The notes beneath the pieces were generated by a model. That model was not told the DNA's origin and made no database searches. It saw only the letters and a list, made by a program, of their open reading frames with translations. Shown piece after piece: positions 57,182-63,403 of a stretch of DNA of 63,403 nt; the first letter of the stretch is position 1; each line of letters opens with the position of its first letter. A program made the position numbers and the translations under genes. Origin of the DNA: a virus. The stretch is from IMG/VR virus record IMGVR_UViG_3300037882_001548, positions 1 to 63,403 of that record; one strand, given 5' to 3'.

Positions 57182-58309
57182 TTAAATTCAAATTTGAAAT
57201 TGTTGTTTTGCCAATACGGCGGGAGCATTTCAGTAATTATTACTGATATGCCAATGTAAATCTTGTATTAATTCATTGAGCCCAGGATAATACGTATCTT
57301 TTTGTGTACAGCCAGTAAATCCTTGTTGAAGTGTGTCAGGAGTTACTTTATAAGCCATTACAGCTGAGAATTTACTATCTTTGGGTGTTACAATGAACAT
57401 GAATGGAAGTAGCTTGTAATCCTTAAAAATGCTTACTTCCAATATATTACTTATAGCTTGCTGATAAAACGCAGCTTGTCTAAAATAACCGTATTCATAA
57501 AAAGACTTCTTAAAATTATAGATATCAAATCCTTTCGTTTTTAAATCTATAATTTGAATCGTTTTATCTTCATGATTGACTTGAATCATATCTATCAAAC
57601 CTTTACACTTATGCGCTTTATCATCTACGATAAAGTCGAAGTATATGGGCTGCTGATAAATATTTTCAATGTGCTCAGGTACAACACGCTTATCGAAGTA
57701 TGATGCGAATCGAGATTCTTTGATGTTCTCCACCGCATTACATACACCCACGTAATCATCTGCATAAAGCGGCTTGCGTTTATCTGTACTTGCCGCTTTA
57801 TCTAAATGCAGTGACCAATAATAATCATAATAATCATCTTTAGATCAAAATGATTCTATGACTTTCTCTATGGATAGTTTATAACCCGCTTTGTTGTATG
57901 CCTTAGCATAATCTTCAAGTGACGATTCTTTTGTTATATTCTCAGGCAATGCTTCTATAAAAGCCAACATTAATCCTGTGGGCTTTATACCAGCAAGTAT
58001 TTTAAACTTTTCATGAAACTCTTTTTGAGAACCTGTAAGTAAGGTATCTACGGCGCTACCCATGATAAAGTAATTCTTATCTTCTTTATCTATATCTTCT
58101 TTATGAATCATTTTTCTAACAAGTAGCGGATGTGTCCGTACCAATCCCAATAGGGAGTTATTGATATAAAAGTCAGATAGTCGATAATTAAAATAAAAAT
58201 CTTCATCGATAATAGATTCTTCATGTTCTGTAAAAGGGTCTCATGGCTTAGACACTTTGAGATAATCTTTATTTCAAAGTGCTAATTCTTTTTTGAATGA
58301 AAATTGCAT
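57182..58309 (-). CDS. PD-(D/E)XK nuclease (RecB/Cas4-like exonuclease family)
   Basis: 375 residues with several TGA codons read as Trp (57845, 58241, 58274 and others). Asp240 in GLIDMI and Asp255-Leu-Lys257 in IIDLKTKG form the metal-binding D...(D/E)xK core; a downstream Tyr/Gln-rich helix (YFRQAAFYQQAI) is the usual QxxxY-type motif of this family. Such enzymes process DNA ends in phage recombination and replication. The apparent TGA stop at 57230 reads through to TAA at 57182, adding 15 residues and bringing the end to two bases from the next start. It starts by TAATG overlap with the HAD gene. Confidence 0.75.
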
Positions 58310-58845
58310 TATTCTGGTTTTTTATCTATTAATTTAGGTAGGTAATGGTTATTTTCACACCATTCTTCCACAGCCAACCAATCTACGAATGGTCGAGGAT
58401 GAATGTGTGTATCATAAATCAACGGGCATCCTAATGCAGCATCATCTATGTAAATATGAGCATATACTTTAGGTGATGTTGACCAACTATTCTGCATTTT
58501 GTTTATGTTAACATCATACAAATTAATACCGTGCGATTTAACAAAATCTACAGCATCAGTCAAATAAGTTATGTTAGACTGCATTGGTATAGAATGGTTG
58601 TGATGATTACCTGTAGCCAAAGACGCTTGATAATATGCTTTTGCAGCAGGCTCAGGTATTTCTTTATCCGCTCGCATTGTATGTAAGATAAGTCGATTGT
58701 ATTGTTGTAATCGCTTTAAAACACGTACTGCTTCGGGTACTGCTTTTGTAATGTGCGGAAAATCATAAAAACTGAAAGTACCATCAAAATCAAATAGTAC
58801 GGTGCGTTTTTGTATTATTTCGTCGTTAATTATTGAAGAATTCAT
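58309..58845 (-). CDS. HAD-superfamily hydrolase
   Basis: 178 residues. Motif I is FDFDGT (Asp19, Asp21), motif II-like LHTMRA follows, and YIDDAALG near residue 150 supplies the motif IV acidic pair. HAD enzymes dephosphorylate small molecules or nucleic acid ends using Mg. ATG 58845 is chosen because it precedes the DFDGT strand at the usual distance; it overlaps the upstream gene by 20 bases. The substrate cannot be told; nucleotide or DNA-end metabolism is a guess from context. Confidence 0.75.
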   Translation of the reverse strand: MNSSIINDEIIQKRTVLFDFDGTFSFYDFPHITKAVPEAVRVLKRLQQYNRLILHTMRADKEIPEPAAKAYYQASLATGNHHNHSIPMQSNITYLTDAVDFVKSHGINLYDVNINKMQNSWSTSPKVYAHIYIDDAALGCPLIYDTHIHPRPFVDWLAVEEWCENNHYLPKLIDKKPE

Positions 58846-59314
58846 ATCCTGATTTTTTCTTTTTAAATTTATTTGCTTCAAATTCATGATATTCTTCAAA
58901 GAATTTGAAATGATTTGAATATGACCAAAGTAATACGTATATTCCTTTGGTCATATCTTCATCAGATAATTGTTCATGTACACCAAACATATTTTTATTA
59001 CGAATAACCGATAATATTGTTTTATCCATTAAACCGCTTTTAAAATATTTATATACAGGTTGACCATCTAAATTGGCATCAGATATTTTAGATGCTTCGT
59101 TGTCTATATACCCTAATTGTTTGTACATAAAACACATGCGCTCATATACAAACTTATATAATTGTAAATAAATTACTTTACTTGAATATTTCTCAAGAAT
59201 GTTTCCTGATAAATAATACATAACCATACTACTTAATGCAGGTTCATGAAAACTTACTTCACGAATACTATTGAGAATACTTTTATTAAATTCTATTACG
59301 GATTGTCTATACAT
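58826..59314 (-). CDS. Unknown helical protein
   Basis: 162 residues from ATG 59314, which overlaps the stop of the upstream gene by 8 bases. Mainly helical, Tyr- and Met-rich in the middle, with a Lys-rich stretch before the C-terminus. No motif recognised. The overlaps on both sides place it in an operon with the cyclotransferase-like and HAD genes. Confidence 0.55.
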   Translation of the reverse strand: MYRQSVIEFNKSILNSIREVSFHEPALSSMVMYYLSGNILEKYSSKVIYLQLYKFVYERMCFMYKQLGYIDNEASKISDANLDGQPVYKYFKSGLMDKTILSVIRNKNMFGVHEQLSDEDMTKGIYVLLWSYSNHFKFFEEYHEFEANKFKKKKSGYEFFNN

Positions 59315-59756
59315 GATGCGGAGTCCAATTTGATTTATAATAACGTTTCCAGAATCTTGATAATGTACCACCTAATGGTGGAATTACTTTTGATTTTTCT
59401 TTAATAAAACAATGAAGGGTTATTGTTTCAAAAAATTTATCTTCAAGCAAAGGATCGTAGTTACGACTAATATGTTTATAACCTAAATTTATAAACTTAT
59501 AACCTTGTTCTAAGCGCATAACTTTAGACATTGTCCAAATATCTTTTATACACCATACTTCACCTTGTATGGGTCGTTTCAGTGATTTATTAGGATACAT
59601 GATAGGATAATATCCATTACTGTATAAACCATATCCGTTTATTTCTTCATGGCAAATAAATTCAGCATTGTTTAAAAAATGATTGTTAGACATACCTGAT
59701 TTAAGTGTACCATATACGAATAAATATAATGGGTATTTGATATCTTCTAATTTCAT
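59307..59756 (-). CDS. Gamma-glutamylcyclotransferase / AIG2-like protein
   Basis: 149 residues. The start FVYGTLKSG (Tyr15-Gly16-Thr17-Leu18) is the substrate-binding loop of the GGCT/AIG2 fold, and Glu83 in RLEQGY sits where the catalytic Glu of the family occurs (EGY pattern). Known members release 5-oxoproline from gamma-glutamyl amines. In a phage it could alter a glutamylated small molecule or protein; substrate unknown. It ends in TAG and starts by TAATG overlap with the upstream membrane protein. Confidence 0.7.
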   Translation of the reverse strand: MKLEDIKYPLYLFVYGTLKSGMSNNHFLNNAEFICHEEINGYGLYSNGYYPIMYPNKSLKRPIQGEVWCIKDIWTMSKVMRLEQGYKFINLGYKHISRNYDPLLEDKFFETITLHCFIKEKSKVIPPLGGTLSRFWKRYYKSNWTPHHV

Positions 59757-60115
59757 TATCAGATAAATTTAATGATGATTAAAACAATCAGTGATACAAT
59801 TAAACCTGTATAAAATCCTCTGAAATAGGATTTGGCTATGATGTTATCAAAACTACTTATTTCAGAGGACTTCACCATAAGAAATTCACGATATACTTTA
59901 ATTTGTTCGTACAGTCGTTTGGTAACAGCTTCGTTGACTACACCAGGATTGGTTGTTGCTGATGTAATAGCTCTACTTTTTATGAGCTTTTGGTGTTCTT
60001 CTTTCAATGTCTTAGTTAATATATTGCCCGCAGCCAATTGTGATTCTAAGTCATAAAGATAATCTGTCAATAATTTATTTACAGATTTGGGTAAAAAATA
60101 CTTAAATAATCTCAT
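59756..60115 (-). CDS. C-terminally membrane-anchored small protein
   Basis: 119 residues including a final Trp from TGA (59759-59761), followed directly by TAA at 59756-59758. Residues ~10-90 are helical and charged, and the last ~20 (GLIVSLIVLIIIKFIW) form a tail-anchor transmembrane helix. It may bring a partner to the inner membrane. No family recognised. The next gene starts by TAATG overlap. Confidence 0.55.
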
Positions 60116-60118
60116 TAT

Positions 60119-60337
60119 TTATACAGTAATTTGTAAACCGAATCTTGAATCTAAAGTATCATCAAAACCCTCAATAAAGTCACCAATATCTGTATAAATA
60201 ATTGAAGAATCATCTGATATACTTTTACTTATAACCGAACCAATATTATACATAAATGAAGATTCATCTAAGTCGTTTTCTATTGCTTTCTGCAAATCTA
60301 TAATAATTTTTTTTACCAATTCTTTTTTATTCGCCAT
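60119..60337 (-). CDS. Small acidic protein of unknown function
   Basis: 72 residues with a Lys-rich N-terminal helix and an acidic, Ser/Asp-rich C-terminal half. Its start overlaps the resolvase-like gene's stop (TAATG at 60335-60339), so it is translated with it. No family recognised. Confidence 0.5.
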   Translation of the reverse strand: MANKKELVKKIIIDLQKAIENDLDESSFMYNIGSVISKSISDDSSIIYTDIGDFIEGFDDTLDSRFGLQITV

Positions 60338-60786
60338 TATTTTATTAATTTTAATTGTTCTATAATATTAATAATTGTATCATCAACTTCTTTTTGATTA
60401 GAAGGAAGATATAGGTGATATACATAATCTGATTGATTGGTTATTCACTGTTTAAACAGTTTTCATCGAATATCAAAATCAGGCGTACGCATACCCTTAG
60501 TTTCTATGACAAACACATGATTTCTTTTTTTAATAAGAAAATCAGGCTTGTAAGACACTTTATTTACTTTGAATACATCTTGTCACTTCTTACGTCATTT
60601 CTCCTTAGAATCAAAATTAAATGCTTCTACAAGAACAAACGATTGTGATTCGTATTCAAATGCTACCATGCACTCTGTGAGTTTCATGGCACAATATAAT
60701 TCTAAACCAGAACGATAAGGACCTCATCGCTTGGTTTTATTATTAGAATTATACTTGTTGGTTAATGATTTAACTTTTTTAATCAT
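60337..60786 (-). CDS. T7 endonuclease I-like Holliday-junction resolvase
   Basis: 149 residues, visible only with TGA as Trp (five or more codons, so it is easily missed). Candidate metal-binding residues follow the endonuclease I order: Glu29 in RSGLE, Asp82 in YKPDF, and Glu95-Thr-Lys97 in VIETKG, followed by a Trp-Lys-rich helix. Family members cleave branched DNA during recombination and packaging. Spacing between Asp and ExK is slightly longer than in T7. It overlaps the SPFH gene's end by 8 bases and the next gene's start by one. Confidence 0.75.
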
Positions 60787-61339
60787 TTGAGTTTCTACCA
60801 TTTCTTTTACTCATAGACATTCCATCATATACGTTTGATGAACCATCCATAATGCGATATGTTCGTACTACGGCAAAATTAGTTATCTTAAAATATTCAA
60901 ATGTAATACCAAAATGTTCTTTTTCTAATTTATTAAGCACTTTTTGCTCTATTATTTGCGGTGTAATATCCACTAAACTATTAGTATATACACACTCCGC
61001 TATCTCTGACATAACCATGTTAACCAGGGTAGATTCAGGTTGATGCAGTGTATTATACAATTGCTTAATATCTGATACAGAATAACCAATAGCTCCACTC
61101 AAAGTGATATTTTTATCATCTTTGGTAGTCAATGTCTGTATAGGGAAACTGGTAATGCGTTTGCGAATAGATTGTACATAAACAGAATCTAAATAAGGTA
61201 TAATAAAATGCATACCACCATTAAGCGTTTTTACATTTTTACCTGCTCGCACACGTAGTCCAGATTCCCACGGTTGAATGATAATCCAGAACTTAAAGAA
61301 ACTAACTATTTGATTTATAAAATTTGAAATGTTATTCAT
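60779..61339 (-). CDS. SPFH / Band 7 domain membrane protein
   Basis: 186 residues. A short hydrophobic N-terminus (about 8-22) precedes an SPFH domain with the usual GLRVRAGK and GGMHFIIPYLDSV strand order and a helix ending near residue 165. The family (stomatin, prohibitin, HflK) forms membrane-linked rings and can restrain proteases. Its presence in crAss-like phages has been noted before. Role in infection unknown; membrane protection or organising replication are possibilities. Confidence 0.7.
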   Translation of the reverse strand: MNNISNFINQIVSFFKFWIIIQPWESGLRVRAGKNVKTLNGGMHFIIPYLDSVYVQSIRKRITSFPIQTLTTKDDKNITLSGAIGYSVSDIKQLYNTLHQPESTLVNMVMSEIAECVYTNSLVDITPQIIEQKVLNKLEKEHFGITFEYFKITNFAVVRTYRIMDGSSNVYDGMSMSKRNGRNSND

Positions 61340-61341
61340 TG

Positions 61342-61710
61342 TTAAATTAATTTTGCTTTTAATTCTTCAATTTGAGCATTGATTAATGCGTTATTTTTTA
61401 TTTTAAATTTTTCTTTTTTGTCAAATTCAGCTTTACGTAATTTAGCATCTTTTATTAGTTGTATACGTGCATTATATGCTTCATCTGATTCTAATTCATA
61501 ATAACATAAATACATACTTAACTCATTACAATAATTTCAGTCTTCGGAAATATCGTATTCTAAAAACATATTTTCTTTATTATAAAATTTTTGTAATTCT
61601 TGAAGTTTTGATATTGTATTTTCTAAATTTTGTGTAAAAATATGGTTATTGTTAATACTTATATGTTTTTTTATTTTAATTCGTTCTGTGTTATTTATTT
61701 CACTATTCAT
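61342..61710 (-). CDS. Charged helical protein of unknown function
   Basis: 122 residues, split by one TGA (near 61530) read as Trp. It is Lys/Glu-rich and helical with Tyr/Leu patches and a C-terminal coiled-coil-like segment. It starts 7 bases before the upstream primase stop (TAG 61703-61705) and ends three bases from the SPFH start. No family recognised. Confidence 0.55.
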
Positions 61711-62647
61711 TATTGATTAAGTTTTTTTTTAAATACTGTTTTACAGCATCTTTACCCAATATTTTATACATGCCTGAAATATCTTTCCCCTGCGGTACAT
61801 AAATACTGGGTATGTTATATAATTTTAAATATTTGTCTGCTATTTTTCTTCCTGCATTGTCATCATCCATAATACATATAATTGACTTAAATCGTTTCTT
61901 TAAATCTGTTATAATATCTTGATTAATCAACGTGCCTTCATTAACAGCACTGATAGCAGGTATATTAAGCGCATCCAGTGTCATTACATCTTTCAGTGAT
62001 TTAGTTATCACTAAACGCTTACCTGTTTGATTGAGTGTATCGTAGCCATGTACATAGTCTGTCTTTATACAGTTACGTCATTTATCTTTTTTTTGACTTA
62101 GCGGACGATACATCTTATAACCTACATTGGTTTCATAAACAAATAAAGGTTCGTTTATATCGGAAAGAAATACGCTATTTTGCGATGTAGCGAAAAAAGA
62201 ACAACTGCGTACATTAAATTTACGAAGTTGTTTAGCTGTTATGCCAAATTGATGCCAATAAGCTACTTCTGACTTGTTTCACCGTTTTAGCTGATATTCC
62301 ATCTCAATCGGTGTAGATACAATCAAAGGGTCTTCGTATGAGTCATATATGATATCGGATTCTAATAACCCAAAATCAGATATAACCATATCTATGACAC
62401 CGTGATAGCCTTTATCAGGGTACAGTGACATCAATGCACTTAATCAATCATATCCCTTACGATTGGCAAAATCATGGAATATAGGATAACCTTCGGTCGA
62501 TTGAAAAAAATAACAATCAGCCGACTTATCTATACGAAAAGGTGAAGTAAATCCTTTTCGATACGAGAAAAAACCCAAGTAACGTTTAAATATGTTACTT
62601 GGGTTAATTCTTTGTTCAACTCATTTTTTTCTTGTTATTTGATTCAT
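61703..62647 (-). CDS. DnaG-type DNA primase (TOPRIM)
   Basis: 314 residues with TGA codons at several places read as Trp. The N-terminal ~100 residues resemble the primase zinc-binding-type domain without Cys ligands (SPFRIDKSADCYFF, then HDFANRKGYDWLSAL). The TOPRIM part has VITKSLKDVM and IMDDDNAGRK, the latter the acidic metal-binding strand. The first TOPRIM strand lacks the usual Glu (Thr-Lys-Ser instead), a variation also seen in other phage primases. It would make RNA primers for lagging-strand synthesis. It ends in TAG. Confidence 0.75.
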
Positions 62648-62656
62648 TGTTATATT

Positions 62657-62917
62657 TTAATCTTCTTCGTTGATTTCTAAAAAATCGTTTCGTATAAGAC
62701 TATCTAATTGGTCATACACTTCATCGAATTCTTTTTGTATTTCTTCTGATTTATATACATAAACCTCAGAAGTATCTTCATCAGATAAACAAGTTAAATC
62801 GGATATTTTACAATTACATTTTGCCGCAACAATGAAATCAGCTAATTGGCATACGAAATACATGTAATCAGAATATGCTGTACCGTCTTGTTTTTGTATT
62901 TGTTCTATAATTGTCAT
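62657..62917 (-). CDS. Small acidic protein
   Basis: 86 residues from ATG 62917; longer starts upstream overlap the next gene and are less likely. Strongly acidic C-terminal half (Glu/Asp-rich), with a Cys-x-Cys in the middle. No family recognised. It lies 9 bases before the primase start, so it is probably in the same transcript. Confidence 0.5.
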   Translation of the reverse strand: MTIIEQIQKQDGTAYSDYMYFVCQLADFIVAAKCNCKISDLTCLSDEDTSEVYVYKSEEIQKEFDEVYDQLDSLIRNDFLEINEED

Positions 62918-62921
62918 CTTT

Positions 62922-63403
62922 TTAATTATATTTTTTACCAGATATTGCTTGCATAAAACTATTTTCATCAAATCCGTGTCGATTGCGTATTTGATTGTTT
63001 ATTTTATTTTCTTTTTGTTCTTTTTCACGACGCAATTGTTTCTCTTTTTCTTTTCTTAAATTAAAATCAACCATAGCAGCATTGATTAAATTATTAGCTT
63101 CTTCTCTTTTATTAGCTTCTAATTCTTTTTGTGCTTTTGCATCAGCTTTATTTTTTTCATAATTGATTTTCTTAACATATTTGTACATCGCTTTTTTATT
63201 ATCAAAAGCGATACATTTAGATAAATCAATTATTTCTCCCTTATACGTAATATAATCATATTTATCAGGATTAAGAAAATAATCAGCTTCTAATTTAGTT
63301 AAAAAAGAACGATGATTTATTTGATGATTTAATATATGTATTTTAATAAAATCATCAAATGAAAGCATTCGTTTATCAAAAAAATTTTTAGATGTTTTTT
63401 CAA
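62922..63403 (-). CDS. Lys/Glu-rich coiled-coil protein, probably continuing beyond the window
   Basis: At least 148 residues from an ATG at 63368, but the frame stays open to the window end for 11 more codons (no stop), so the true start may lie outside. The last ~80 residues are a long charged helix rich in Lys, Glu and Arg. No family recognised. Confidence 0.5.
   Translation of the reverse strand, partial: EKTSKNFFDKRMLSFDDFIKIHILNHQINHRSFLTKLEADYFLNPDKYDYITYKGEIIDLSKCIAFDNKKAMYKYVKKINYEKNKADAKAQKELEANKREEANNLINAAMVDFNLRKEKEKQLRREKEQKENKINNQIRNRHGFDENSFMQAISGKKYN

Noticed and set aside
58828-58899. Longer N-terminus for the HAD hydrolase
   Set aside because: It needs a non-ATG start and deeper overlap with the upstream gene; ATG 58845 gives the normal distance to the DFDGT motif.
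1-63403. Antisense open frames longer than 60 codons under the late genes
   Set aside because: They lie opposite well-supported genes, lack motifs and have low-complexity or Ser/Leu/Ile-rich shadow composition.
55500-63403. Possible tRNA genes or a suppressor tRNA in the early block
   Set aside because: No cloverleaf with a GGTTC-type T-arm was seen by eye and the space is filled with genes; a formal tRNA scan is still needed for certainty.

Overview
This window is the late (structural) half plus part of the early/replication half of a crAss-like phage (order Crassvirales), whose host is most likely in the Bacteroidota. The evidence is the gene order TerL - portal - scaffold-like - major capsid - fibre block - lysis block - small ring/adaptor proteins - ~1,500-aa tail muzzle-type protein - cargo proteins - giant virion RNA-polymerase polyprotein. 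The DNA is very AT-rich, starts have A-rich leaders without Shine-Dalgarno sequences, and fibre signal peptides end in AQ or GQ. No host genes, tRNA, rRNA, CRISPR array or insertion sequence was seen.

The key to reading it is the genetic code. Genes on both strands are interrupted by in-frame TGA only, and every one reads through cleanly if TGA is tryptophan. TAA is the usual stop, and TAG is a genuine stop (55464, 59307, 61703). With this code the coding density is close to complete and no stretch above 300 bases lacks a gene. Coordinates below are for the merged genes.

Layout. 1-510: foreign-looking sequence (end of an unknown gene, start of a DEAH helicase) joined in frame to an intein C-terminal half and the TerL C-terminal half; the join near 511 looks chimeric. 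2570-9648: portal, scaffold-like protein, major capsid protein and connector-type proteins. 9686-18985: surface and fibre proteins, including a beta-helix tailspike and three proteins with Sec-type signal peptides. 19016-20523: small membrane/coiled-coil and Cys-rich proteins. 20547-22713: a membrane-anchored caspase-like protease, a small unknown protein and a CHAP-type endolysin. 22840-29461: ring/adaptor proteins and the muzzle. 29463-33394: two cargo-type proteins. 33454-50214: a single 5,586-residue protein with an SF1 helicase domain, an HExxH metallopeptidase motif and an RNA-polymerase DFDVD active site. 50235-55466: a 1,743-residue protein with a second HExxH motif and a PD-(D/E)XK nuclease. 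A bidirectional terminator at 55.5 kb separates this plus-strand block from a minus-strand block (55558-63403). The minus-strand block holds a PD-(D/E)XK nuclease, HAD hydrolase, gamma-glutamylcyclotransferase-like protein, T7 endonuclease I-like resolvase, SPFH protein, DnaG-type primase and several small unknowns.

How it works together (inference from family knowledge): the cargo and polymerase polyproteins are probably packed in the head and tail, processed by the built-in peptidases, and ejected to start early transcription. The minus-strand genes then replicate and process DNA, and the plus-strand genes build and release virions. The most notable items are the caspase-like protease in the lysis block, the helicase-peptidase-polymerase giant protein, the TGG-only fibre island inside a TGA-recoded genome, and the chimeric left end.
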